Assembly: GCA_023387775.1 (NCBI GenBank)
Contig: JAEWHN010000404.1
Location: 1 to 29,454 of the forward strand
Direction of reading: 5' to 3'
Length of the DNA stretch: 29,454 nucleotides
From: Pseudomonadota bacterium
GTDB lineage: Bacteria > Pseudomonadota > Alphaproteobacteria > Rhizobiales > Rhizobiaceae
This document shows, piece after piece, positions 19,240 through 27,927 of the stretch. The notes under the pieces were generated by a model. That model was not told where the DNA came from, ran no database searches, and saw only the letters and a list, made by a program, of their open reading frames with translations. Both the position numbers and the translations under genes were made by a program. How positions within the stretch are numbered: position 1 is the first letter of the stretch; each line of letters begins with the position of its first letter.

Positions 19240-21308
19240 GTGAACATTGTCTTCGCATCGGGCCGCTCGGGTCCCCCACGCCCATCAGTTTGGCAGCCGG
19301 CCACTCAACGCGGATATCGCCACGACATCGACGGGCTTAGAGCCGTCGCGATCTTGCCGGTGGTTCTCTACCATGCAGGAATCGCCGGTTTTGGTGGCGG
19401 CTTTGTCGGCGTGGACGTATTTTTCGTGATCTCAGGCTACTTGATGGCGACTGCGGTCATTGGCGAACTCGACAGAGGCGAATTCAGCCTCTTGCACTTC
19501 TATGAGCGCCGGGTTCGTCGGATATTCCCTGCGCTCTTTGCGATGATCGCCGCCTCGGCGGTGATGGCATGGTTCGTCTTCATGCCGGTCGAGTTCACAT
19601 ATTTTGCCCGAAGCATGAAAGCGACCGGCTGTTCATCTCAAACATTCGCTTTCAGAGGGAAGTTGGCTATTTCGACCTCGAGTCGCAATTGAAGCCACTC
19701 CTTCACACCTGGTCGCTGGCCGTCGAGGAGCAGTTTTATATCGTCTTCCCTGTAGCCATGCTGCTGATAGGCAGGTTCTTCCGCCGCTATCTGGCGCACG
19801 TCATCCTGGCAACGCTTGCAGTATCTCTGATAGCCAGCGCCCTGGCGGTGTATTCCAAGCCCGAGAACGCGTTCTACCTTGCGCAATACAGGGCCTGGGA
19901 ATTGCTGCTCGGCGTCGTCCTTGCCCTCGCCCTGATACCGCGCCCGACCCGAAAAATCGCGCGAGAGGCAATGGCCGGATCAGGTCTTGTGCTGATCACT
20001 GTCTCCGTCCTGACATTTCGCGACGGCATGACCTTCCCCGGTCTGGCGGCACTCGTGCCATGCCTTGGCGCAGCGCTCGTCATTCACGCGCGAGCGACCG
20101 AAGGACCGATAAGCACAGTGCTGAGTGCTCGGCCATTGGTGTTCATCGGCCTGATTTCCTATTCACTCTATCTGTGGCATTGGCCGATCATCGTCTATGC
20201 GCGACACCTGACCGGTGCCCCAGTTACGACCGGCCTCGGCTGGATGATTGCAGCCGCGTCGATTGTGGTGGCCTGGGTTTCATGGCGCTACATCGAGAAG
20301 CCGTTTCGCGGGGCCTCAAGCCGGATTGCGCGAAAGCCGCTCTTCATTGCAGCCGCAGGTTTCGTGGCCGCGTCTGCAGCGTTCGGCGTCTTCGTTGCGT
20401 CCGAAAATGGTCTTCCGAGCCGCCTTTTGCCCGCGGCCCGCGTTGCCTACGTCTCCACCTATGACAAAAGCCGATTTAGTAGCTCTGACTGTCTCACAAA
20501 CTCCGATGGTATTGGCCCCTCGGCAGCAGACGCGAGGGCAGGCAAGCTCTGCAACCTTGGCGTGGAAGGCCCCGCACCGCGCTTCCTGGTATGGGGTGAC
20601 TCCCATGCCGCCGCAATGTCGCCAGCGATCGACCTGGCTGCACAGCATGCGGGCCTGACCGGGTTGCTTGTCGGACAAGGTGGATGCCCACCGCTGCTCG
20701 ACGTGCAGTTGCCTGACCGTCGGAAGAGGGAGCGTTGCAGCGAATTCAATGCAGCCGCGCTCGACTTGATCATGTCGCGCAGTATCCCGCTCGTCATCCT
20801 GCTGGCCTACTGGCCCAAGTATGTTCATGACGCCGAGCTTCCAAACCAGGGCGTATATTTCGACGCCTCGGTGCCGCCGCCGCTTGACGATCACTCGGCC
20901 CGGATTTCAGACGCCATGGATCGGACCTTGTCGGAGCTCAGTGAAATGGGGACCAGCGTCGTCCTGGTCATGGACGTGCCTGAAATGGGGCATTACGTGC
21001 CCGAAGCACTCGCCAAGGCAATTGCGGTCGGAGCGTCCACCGACATAGCACCGCCGCTTTCCTATATCGAGAAGCGTCAGGCGCTGTCTCGTGGGATGCT
21101 GGAACAGTTCGCTGTGAAATACGGAGCCATGATTGTCGATCCGATGCCCGCCTTTTGCGACAGCGATCGGTGCTATGCCGCCCGGAACGGCGTTCCGCAG
21201 TATTCTGACAGCGATCATATCACTGCCACTGCGGCCAAGGCATTGAGCTATCTATACGCTCCGGTTTTCCAGGCGTTTGATTCTTCTGTCGCGACGGTGG
21301 ACCGCTAG
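19240..21308 (+). pseudogene. Acyltransferase-3 / SGNH fusion (OafA-like), frameshifted
   Basis: An inner-membrane O-acyltransferase that would acetylate surface polysaccharide; about 689 aa if intact. The first part (GTG at 19240, GGAGGG upstream) holds RHDIDGLRAVAILPVVLYH and GVDVFFVISGYL. The frame then breaks at about 19627: upstream reads SMKAT, and the correct continuation LFISNIRFQREVGYFD is in another frame. Adding one base (GCG for GG) restores it. The second part carries HTWSLAVEEQFYIVFP, several membrane helices, LWHWPIIVYAR, and a periplasmic SGNH domain with WGDSHAAA and DSDHIT. The frame is otherwise open to TAG at 21308. Lower GC and different codon use from the backbone, right after a tRNA, suggest transfer. 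It may be a true pseudogene or a sequencing error. Confidence 0.87.
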
Positions 21309-21412
21309 CGCTGGCGATCATCCCCTCCACCGAGCAAGCCTTGGGACAGGCTCACCCGGCAGGATTTCTGACCAATCCGATCCGGGAGTCCGGAGCGTCG
21401 CCGGGACCCGAA

Positions 21413-22651
21413 CTAGACCGCCGCTGCGGCCCGCTCGAGCTTGTCTAGAACAAGGTCGAGCTCGGCATCGGTGATCGTCATCGGCAGTGAAAAACCGATG
21501 CTTACGGGGCCCTTGGAGGTGGTGGACAAGCCCTCGGCCATGCAGGCGCTGACGAGGCGAGCGGTGAACTCCGGCCCACCGGTCATGCCGTACACGGCCG
21601 GATCGAACTCGACCGCAAGCAGCAGGCCACGCCCCCGCACGCCGATTATCGACGGCCTTCGCCGGGAGAGTTCGGCGATGCGCTCAATGATCCGCGTCTC
21701 AAGTTCGGCGGCGCGCTCCGCCAGCCCATCGCGCTCGATGATTTCGATGGTGGTCAGGGCCGCCAGCGTGGTGAGCGGGTTCTTCTCATGGGTGTAGTGG
21801 CCAAGGTCGAGTTCGGGCGCCACATTGAGGCGCGCGTCTGCGACTACGGCCGCAATCGGCAGGATGCCGCCTCCCAGGCCCTTGCCCATGACCACGGCGT
21901 CGGGCACCGCGCCGACATGCTCGAAGGCGAAGAAGCGGCCGGTTTTGCCGAGGCCGGACGGAATCTCGTCGAAGATCAGCAGCGCGCCGTGCTGGTCGCA
22001 CAGGCGGCGCACTTCCTGCCACAGCCCCGGCGGCGGCACATGGCAGTTCGAGCGGATCGGCTCGGCGATGACCGCGCCGATGCCTCCGTCCGACTGCGCG
22101 AATGCGTGGCGCATGTCCTCGAGCATGCGCTCGGGCCCGTTGTCCGGCGCCCAGTATGGCGTCGCGTGCCAGCGCCCCGGCAGGAGCGGCCCGAGGCGAG
22201 CATCGGGCCGGGCCCGCGTAAGACCGAACGCGCCGAAGCCGTGGCCGTGATAGCAGCCTTCAAGCGAGATCGTTTCATGGCGGCCAGTGGCCACGCGCGC
22301 GAGCTTCAGCGCAATCTCGATCGCGTCGGATCCCCCGGTGGCAAAGAGCACCCTGGCCGGCGCCCCCGGCCAGCGCGCGAGCAGCTTTTCGGCAAGCGCG
22401 ACGGCAGGCTCGTTGGTGAAGCGGCGCGGCGAGAAGGGCAGCGTCTCCAGCTGCCGCTTCAGGGCCGCCACCACCTCGGGATGCCGGTGGCCTATGTGGT
22501 GGACGGTGTTGCCGTGCAGGTCGATGAAGCGCCGCCCATCAACATCCTCGAGCCAGATGCCTTCCGCCGCGCGCAGCGCGGAGAGGCATGGGCTCGACCC
22601 TTCCTGGTGGAAGAAAGCTGCGGCGTCGCGATCGACGAGGTTGTTTGGCAT
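21413..22651 (-). CDS. Class-III PLP enzyme, PbfA-like (amino-phosphonate lyase or aminotransferase)
   Basis: 412 aa, aspartate aminotransferase superfamily class III. The fold signatures are DLHGNTVHHIGHRHPEV, FSPRRFTNEP, FATGGSDAIEIALKLAR, IFDEIPSGLGKTGRFF and the Schiff-base lysine in VMGKGLGGGILP; HYTHEKNP follows. HGN-VH-IGHRHP, RRFTN, FDEIPSGLGKTG and HYTHEKNP recall PbfA, which removes ammonia from (R)-1-hydroxy-2-aminoethylphosphonate to give phosphonoacetaldehyde; this comparison is from memory. Related members are ordinary transaminases or ethanolamine-phosphate phospholyases. The ATG at 22651 is 8 bp after the permease stop, so it is the last gene of the transporter operon and probably acts on the imported compound. 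No phnX, phnA or phnY is in the window to complete a phosphonate route. Confidence 0.75.
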   Translation of the reverse strand: MPNNLVDRDAAAFFHQEGSSPCLSALRAAEGIWLEDVDGRRFIDLHGNTVHHIGHRHPEVVAALKRQLETLPFSPRRFTNEPAVALAEKLLARWPGAPARVLFATGGSDAIEIALKLARVATGRHETISLEGCYHGHGFGAFGLTRARPDARLGPLLPGRWHATPYWAPDNGPERMLEDMRHAFAQSDGGIGAVIAEPIRSNCHVPPPGLWQEVRRLCDQHGALLIFDEIPSGLGKTGRFFAFEHVGAVPDAVVMGKGLGGGILPIAAVVADARLNVAPELDLGHYTHEKNPLTTLAALTTIEIIERDGLAERAAELETRIIERIAELSRRRPSIIGVRGRGLLLAVEFDPAVYGMTGGPEFTARLVSACMAEGLSTTSKGPVSIGFSLPMTITDAELDLVLDKLERAAAAV

Positions 22652-22659
22652 TGTCTTGC

Positions 22660-24783
22660 TCAGCGATTGTTCGTGGAGAAGCGAGGAAGCGGCGACCAGC
22701 CCCGCAGGGAAAGACGACGGCTGACGAGGCTCTTGCGCTTCTCGATCAGCCAGGCGAGGCCCATGGCCGCGACCGCGAAAACCAGCAACACGAGGCTCTT
22801 GGCGGCGGCGTAGCCATATTCGCCCGAGTTGGCATGGTTGAAGATCGCAACCGACGCCAGCTTGTGATTGCCCGAGACCAGGAAGATAACCGAGGACAAG
22901 GTGGTCAGCGAGTCGATGAAGACATAGAGCATGCCGAGCAGGAGAGCCGGAAGCAGCATCGGCAGCGTTACGCGGACGAAGCGCGACACCAAGCCCGCGC
23001 CCAGGCTTTCCGCCGCTTCGTCGACGGACCGGTCCATGCGCTGCAGAGCCGCCCGTGCCGCGAGCACACCGACGAACACATTCGCGAACAGGATGTTGAG
23101 CACGAGAATGGCCGATGTTCCCGTAAGCGACAGGCTATCGATTCCGAATGGAAGGTTGAAGGCGACGATGTAGCCGATGCCGAAGATAATGCCGGGCAGG
23201 ATCGCGGGCACCAGCGCCAGAAAGACGATGAGATTGGCGCCGGGCGGCCGCAGACGCTCCACCACATAGGCGATCACGATGGCGAACAGCCCGCCGAGCG
23301 GCCCGGCGATGGCTGCGAGGCGAAGGCTGTCCCAGACATTGTCCAGCCCACGCTCCGAACTGCCATAGCCGGTGCCGGCGAGCCCGACATCCACGCCGCT
23401 GGCGGAGAAGTAGCCGAGCGTCAGGCTCCAGTCGACGCCCCACACGCGGGTTACCGCGCCGAGCGCCATGGTGCCGTAGATCGCGAATATCAGGGCAACC
23501 ACCGTGCCGGCGATCGACGTCAGCGCGATGCGCCACGACCGCGGCATGGAAAGTTCCGAGCGACTGCTGGCGCTGGTGCTGGAATAGCCCTTGCGGCGGC
23601 CAAACATCTCGAGCCCGAGATAGAGCAGCAGGGAGGGAATGATGAGCCAGACGCACAGGGCGGCCGCGAGCGGCGTGTTGCGGTAGGCGGTGATCTCGTC
23701 ATAGACGACGCCGGCAAGCACCGGCGTGTCGCGGCCGAGGATCATCGGGTTGCCGAAATCCGTCAGGCTCATGATGAAGACGAGCACGACGGCGCGCTTG
23801 AAGGCCGGGAGGGCCATCGGCAGCGTGACGTGGCGAAAGGTCGTGAAATGATTGGCGCCGAGGCCGGCGGCGGCTTCATCGATACGGCCGTCCTGCCTGC
23901 GCATGACGTTGTCGAAAATGATCAGCGTGGCGGGAACGAAGGACAGCACCTGCGCCAGAACGACACCGAAGAAGCCGTAGAGATTGGTCTCGTCGGCGTT
24001 GATGAGCCCGAGGCCCTGGTCGAGAAAGGTGTGCGTCACCAGCCCGCGGCGGCCGAACAGCATGACGGTGGCCGTGGCGATCAGGACCGGCGGCGCGACC
24101 AGCGGCATCAGGAAAGCCACACGCATTGCGGATGGCCACGGCACGCCGCCGCAATTGATGCCATAGGCGAGCGCGAAGGCCAGCGACACCGTGAAAACGA
24201 CCGAAAAGCCGGCGAGCGTAAGGCTGTTGATGGCTGCGTTTCGCAGATACGAATCCTGGAACGGCTTGAGGTAGTGGTCGAGGCCCCAACGGTCGTCAGT
24301 TCCGTTGCGCAAGGTATCGAAGGCCTCCTGGCCAAGCTGATCCTTGACCTTGAACGCGAGCGCGGTGCGCTTGTGAAGCATCACATGGGCGATCGCGTAG
24401 TTGTCCTCGACGGTTGCCCGCTGCTCAGCCGGAAGGCCAGCCATGGCGGCCTCCATCGCCTTGGCCTGCTCTGAATAGGCGGCGCTGCGGTCCCATTCGA
24501 TCGGAACCTCGGCGAGATTGAATGCAGCGGCCGTCGCCTCGACGCGCTCGGCCTCGGTCGCGGTATCGACCCATCGTTGAACCGTGCTGTCCCTCTCGGT
24601 CGGGGGCAACTCGGCAATTGCTTCCGTTGTCACCGCCTTCAGGCGAGCCGGCGGCATCGTCCCGGAGATGACGAAGCTTTCCACGAGGACCATGCCGATC
24701 GGAACGGCGATGAACACCGCCAGGAGAAACGCCACGATCCCGGTAACGACCGCGCGCGGCAACTGGCGCATGAAGCGCATCAT
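22660..24783 (-). CDS. ABC transporter permease, two fused BPD domains with large periplasmic insert
   Basis: 707 aa, inner membrane. Two permease halves are fused, as in ferric-iron and 2-aminoethylphosphonate importers. Each half has an EAA coupling motif: DEAAAGLGANHFTTFRHVTL and DEAAESLGAGLVSRFVRVTL. Helix 1 is about 11-34, and helix 2 begins about 182. Between them, residues about 40-178 are charged, helix-rich and hydrophilic and should face the periplasm; ordinary fused permeases have a short loop here. A Ser-rich linker (YSSTSASSRSELS) joins the halves. It overlaps the ATPase gene by ATGA, so translation is coupled. The substrate is inferred as a small amino-phosphonate or similar amine, not shown by sequence. 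Confidence 0.88.
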   Translation of the reverse strand: MMRFMRQLPRAVVTGIVAFLLAVFIAVPIGMVLVESFVISGTMPPARLKAVTTEAIAELPPTERDSTVQRWVDTATEAERVEATAAAFNLAEVPIEWDRSAAYSEQAKAMEAAMAGLPAEQRATVEDNYAIAHVMLHKRTALAFKVKDQLGQEAFDTLRNGTDDRWGLDHYLKPFQDSYLRNAAINSLTLAGFSVVFTVSLAFALAYGINCGGVPWPSAMRVAFLMPLVAPPVLIATATVMLFGRRGLVTHTFLDQGLGLINADETNLYGFFGVVLAQVLSFVPATLIIFDNVMRRQDGRIDEAAAGLGANHFTTFRHVTLPMALPAFKRAVVLVFIMSLTDFGNPMILGRDTPVLAGVVYDEITAYRNTPLAAALCVWLIIPSLLLYLGLEMFGRRKGYSSTSASSRSELSMPRSWRIALTSIAGTVVALIFAIYGTMALGAVTRVWGVDWSLTLGYFSASGVDVGLAGTGYGSSERGLDNVWDSLRLAAIAGPLGGLFAIVIAYVVERLRPPGANLIVFLALVPAILPGIIFGIGYIVAFNLPFGIDSLSLTGTSAILVLNILFANVFVGVLAARAALQRMDRSVDEAAESLGAGLVSRFVRVTLPMLLPALLLGMLYVFIDSLTTLSSVIFLVSGNHKLASVAIFNHANSGEYGYAAAKSLVLLVFAVAAMGLAWLIEKRKSLVSRRLSLRGWSPLPRFSTNNR

Positions 24784-25889
24784 GGCTGGTTCTCGCCAGG
24801 TATGATCATCGCGCGCTGCGCGTCGGGCTTGAGCGAAACAATCATGCCTCGCGCCCAGAGATGGGCGGCCTCATGCGAGGGCCGGTCCACGATCACGATG
24901 CGCCCGGACGCAAGCTTCACGCTGAGGCGGACGACAGGACCGAGGAAAGTGGTCGTCTCGATGTGGCCGGCAACGCCGCCGCCACCCTGCACGACCCCGA
25001 TGTGCTCGGGGCGGTAGAGCACGGTGATGCTCTCACCGGGCGCCAGGTGAGGCCCCAGGACCAGCGGCCAGAAATCGCCCGACGAATCCAGCCCGCCTGC
25101 AACCACGCGCCCTTCAACAAGATTGGAGCTTCCGATGAACTGGGCCACGAACCTGGATTGCGGGCGGTGGTAGATCTCCGCCGGGGTTCCGATCTGTTCG
25201 ATACGCCCGTTGCGCATCACGGCCACCCGGTCCGACATCGCCAGGGCTTCCTCCTGGTCGTGCGTCACGTAGAGCGTGGTGATGCCGAGCCTGTCGACGA
25301 TTGCGCGCAGCTCGTTGCGAAGCTTTACGCGGATGCGCGCATCCAGTGCCGACATCGGCTCGTCGAGCAGGAGCACTTCCGGGTCGCAAGCCAATGCGCG
25401 CGCCAGCGCCACGCGCTGTTGCTGCCCGCCCGAGAGTTCATGCGGGTATCGATCGAGCAACCCGTCGATTTCGGCGAGTTGCGCAAGCTCGGCCACGCGC
25501 CGCTCGCGTTCCTTCCGGTCCCGAGAGCCTATGGCGAGCGCGAAGCCGATGTTGTCGGCGACCGTCTTCGTCGGAAACAGCGCATAGGACTGGAACACGA
25601 AGCCCATGCGGCGGCGAGCGGGCGGCATGTCGGTGACATCCTGCTCCGCCCTCGTTACCCGCCCGCCGTCCGGCTGGGCGAAGCCGGCGATGATCCTAAG
25701 CAGCGTAGTCTTGCCGCAACCGGAATCGCCGAGCAGGGTCACGAACTCGCCCTTGGCGAGTTCAAGCGTCACGTCGTCAACCGCACGGCCCTTGCCATAG
25801 GCCTTGACGACGTTGCGAACCGCCAGATGCGGCCGGCCCTCGAAGAGAGCCGGCTGCGACGGTGCAAGGCGAAGAGCCGCGTCCGCCAT
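24780..25889 (-). CDS. ABC transporter ATP-binding protein (PotA/FbpC/PhnT-like)
   Basis: 369 aa. Cytoplasmic ATPase of the importer. Walker A GDSGCGKTT is at 54-62, the Q-loop is in FVFQSYALFP, the signature is LSGGQQQR, Walker B VLLLDEPMSALD, and the H-loop YVTHDQEEA. A TOBE-type regulatory domain follows from about 270 (LYRPEHIGVVQ). The ATG at 25889 shares its A with the TAA of the binding-protein gene (TAATG), and the stop overlaps the permease start, so all three are translationally coupled. A longer frame upstream lies inside the binding-protein gene and is not real. Confidence 0.93.
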   Translation of the reverse strand: MADAALRLAPSQPALFEGRPHLAVRNVVKAYGKGRAVDDVTLELAKGEFVTLLGDSGCGKTTLLRIIAGFAQPDGGRVTRAEQDVTDMPPARRRMGFVFQSYALFPTKTVADNIGFALAIGSRDRKERERRVAELAQLAEIDGLLDRYPHELSGGQQQRVALARALACDPEVLLLDEPMSALDARIRVKLRNELRAIVDRLGITTLYVTHDQEEALAMSDRVAVMRNGRIEQIGTPAEIYHRPQSRFVAQFIGSSNLVEGRVVAGGLDSSGDFWPLVLGPHLAPGESITVLYRPEHIGVVQGGGGVAGHIETTTFLGPVVRLSVKLASGRIVIVDRPSHEAAHLWARGMIVSLKPDAQRAMIIPGENQP

Positions 25890-26860
25890 TACTGCTTCAG
25901 GATGCGGGTGGCGAAATCGCGCTTGAAGGCCGACATGTCGACCGGGCGGCGCATTTCCCACAGGGTGATGTCCTTGAGGTCGACGAGGCCGTAGCCGGGG
26001 GCGGCGGTGGCGCCAACGACCTTGCCCAGGACCTCGGCCGCGTCATTGCTGGCCATGAAGTCGAGGAATATCTTGGCCTCGGTCGGGTTGGGGCCGCCCG
26101 CAACCAGGCCGCCGCCTTCCGTCACGTTGGGCGTGATACGGCCGTAGACGATCTCCACGGGCTTGCCGGAGGACTTGGTCTGGAAGCAGGTGGTGTCGAA
26201 GGTCAGGCCGATCGAGACTTCGCCAGCGCCCGCCATGGCCGCGCCGCCCGAGCCGCCATCCGAATACTGGTAGACGTTCTCGTTGAGGTTCTCGACGAAC
26301 GGCCAGCCGAACGCGTCGACGAAGGTCGACAGAATCGCGCCACCGGTTCCCGACTTGAGCGGCGACGGCAGGGCAATTTCCTTATTGTATACCGGCTTGA
26401 TCAGGTCCTCCCACGTCGTGGGCATGGGCAGGCCCTTCTGCTCCAGCCGCTCCTTGTTGACGACCATGCACATCGTGGTGGCGAAATACTTGTTGTAGAA
26501 GCCATCGGCATCGCGGAACTCGGGGGCGATCTTGGAGTCCTTCGGCTCATAGGGCTCGAACACACCAGCCTGCTTGAGCTGTTCGAGCGCGAAGTTGTTG
26601 ACGAGATAGATCACGTCCGCCTGCGGCTTGGCCTTCTCGGCAATGGCGCGCTCGGCGATCGGGCCGGTGGAACCCGACACGAACTTCACCTCGATGTCCG
26701 GGTGCTTTTCATTGAAAGCGCTGACCAGCGCGCTGTTTACGCTGTCGGAGGCGTTGTAGATGACGACCTCCGCGGCAAGGGACGTGCCGCTTGCCAATGT
26801 GACTGCGGTGGCAGCCAGAACGGCGATCCGCGCGATGTTGGATATTGAACGGGTAGACAT
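25889..26860 (-). CDS. Periplasmic substrate-binding protein of the ABC importer
   Basis: 323 aa. Signal peptide MSTRSISNIARIAVLAATAV to SLAA, with cleavage near residue 30. The mature part opens EVVIYNASDSVNSALVSAF and has GSTGPIAERAIAEK and PTTWEDLIKP, the architecture of the FbpA/AfuA and 2-aminoethylphosphonate-binding group. The tandem tyrosines that bind ferric iron in FbpA are not evident: the corresponding region reads FDTTCFQTKSSGKP. That argues against iron and for an organic anion or amine, as an inference. The ATG at 26860 has GGAG six bases upstream. It is the first gene of the operon and divergent from a LysR regulator. Confidence 0.9.
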   Translation of the reverse strand: MSTRSISNIARIAVLAATAVTLASGTSLAAEVVIYNASDSVNSALVSAFNEKHPDIEVKFVSGSTGPIAERAIAEKAKPQADVIYLVNNFALEQLKQAGVFEPYEPKDSKIAPEFRDADGFYNKYFATTMCMVVNKERLEQKGLPMPTTWEDLIKPVYNKEIALPSPLKSGTGGAILSTFVDAFGWPFVENLNENVYQYSDGGSGGAAMAGAGEVSIGLTFDTTCFQTKSSGKPVEIVYGRITPNVTEGGGLVAGGPNPTEAKIFLDFMASNDAAEVLGKVVGATAAPGYGLVDLKDITLWEMRRPVDMSAFKRDFATRILKQ

Positions 26861-26937
26861 GAAAAACTCCGAGGCTGCGAGAACTTCTATGCTATAAGTT
26901 TCGCTAAATCATGTGACACCCGTATGAACGTGAACTT
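26861..26937. promoter_or_regulatory. Divergent promoter region of the importer operon and its LysR regulator
   Basis: Leftwards, TGTCAC, 16 bases, then TATAGC could serve the operon. The same stretch (about 26889-26912) begins ATG and ends CAT and is partly symmetric around GTTTCG, compatible with a LysR-type site overlapping the promoter. The symmetry is imperfect. Confidence 0.4.
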
Positions 26938-27846
26938 ATGCAGCAGCCGAAAATCGTTATGAACCTCGCCCAGCTCCGCGCCTTCCATGCCGTCGCCAGT
27001 CATCGCACCTTTTCTGCCGCCGCCCAGGCGCTGGGGGTGAGCCAGCCGGCCATCACCCAGCATGTGAAATCGCTGGAGGACGCGGTCGGAACCAGGCTTT
27101 TCATTCGCATGGCCGGAGGGGTGGAACTGACACCCGATGCCCTGGACCTGCTGCCAAGGGTCAGGCAGGTGATTCTCATGCTCGACGACATCGGGGCACG
27201 GGTGGATGGCGGGCGCAGCCTGGCCGTCGGGCACCTGGCAATCGGCCTCTGTGCGCCCTATGTGGCGATGCCCATCCTGGAACGGTTTACCGCCGCACAT
27301 CCGGGCGTGCGGCTTGACGTGCGGCTGGAGAACTCAAGCAGCCTGCTGGACCTCGTCGCGCAGAATCGCGTCGACGTCGCCATCGTGACCATGCCGACGC
27401 CGCACCCGGACTTCGCCTGCGACCTACTGGTCTGCCAACAGGTGCAAATCCTTGTGCACGAGGGCCATCCCTGGTGGGACCGCAGCCACATCAAGGCTCA
27501 CGAGCTTCTCGGCCAGCGCCTGGTGACACGCGAGGCCGGCTCGATGACACGTCAACTGTTCGAGACCGCGTTGGCGAGCCACTCCATCGAAATCCCGCCG
27601 CATCTGGTCCTCGGCAGCCGGGAGGCGGTGAAGGAGGCCGTCGCGGCGGGGATCGGAATCGGGATCGTGCTCGATCAGGAACTGGGGCGCGATCCGCGGC
27701 TGCGTGCCATTCCCATTTCCGATGTTCGGATCACGGCGGGGGAATATCTGGTCGCACGGCAGGAAACCCGCGGCCTGGGTGCTGTCGCAGCCTTTGCCGC
27801 GGTTGCGCACGAGGTGTTCAAGGTGACACCGCCCGTCCACGACTGA
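26938..27846 (+). CDS. LysR-family transcriptional regulator
   Basis: 302 aa, typical length. The N-terminal winged helix-turn-helix (about 8-65) has LRAFHAVASHRTFSAAAQAL and VSQPAITQHVKSLE. The effector-binding domain covers about 93-295 (LAIGLCAPYVAMPILERF). The ATG at 26938 has no good ribosome-binding site; an ATG seven codons later (MNLAQLRAFHAV) matches the usual family start better. The divergent layout makes it the likely regulator of the importer operon; such proteins often repress their own gene and need a co-inducer, probably the imported substrate or its product. Convergent with dsdA. Confidence 0.92.
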   Translation: MQQPKIVMNLAQLRAFHAVASHRTFSAAAQALGVSQPAITQHVKSLEDAVGTRLFIRMAGGVELTPDALDLLPRVRQVILMLDDIGARVDGGRSLAVGHLAIGLCAPYVAMPILERFTAAHPGVRLDVRLENSSSLLDLVAQNRVDVAIVTMPTPHPDFACDLLVCQQVQILVHEGHPWWDRSHIKAHELLGQRLVTREAGSMTRQLFETALASHSIEIPPHLVLGSREAVKEAVAAGIGIGIVLDQELGRDPRLRAIPISDVRITAGEYLVARQETRGLGAVAAFAAVAHEVFKVTPPVHD

Positions 27847-27859
27847 CGGCGAAGGGAAA

Positions 27860-27885
27860 GGTCGCCTCTGAGCAGCCAGGCGACC
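27860..27885. terminator. Stem-loop between convergent lysR and dsdA
   Basis: 8-bp stem GGTCGCCT/AGGCGACC with a 10-base loop. It lacks a T-tract on either side, so it is a weak terminator candidate. Confidence 0.4.
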
Positions 27886-27927
27886 GACAGCACGATCAGC
27901 GCTGCACCTTCGAAACCGCGGCTTCCG

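Noticed and set aside
19080..19304. 74-codon leftward open frame between tRNA-Val and the acyltransferase
   Set aside because: It overlaps the acyltransferase start, has no recognisable domain, and its ribosome-binding site is not convincing. I could not link it to an integrase remnant.
22588..24474. 628-codon rightward open frame opposite the permease
   Set aside because: Antisense to a well-supported permease; composition rich in Asp/Arg/His/Gln, typical of a reversed membrane-protein frame.
25889..26860. Ferric-iron importer as the identity of the ABC operon
   Set aside because: Fold and gene order fit, but the tandem tyrosines of FbpA-type proteins are not evident and a PLP enzyme is coupled to the operon. 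Not fully excluded.
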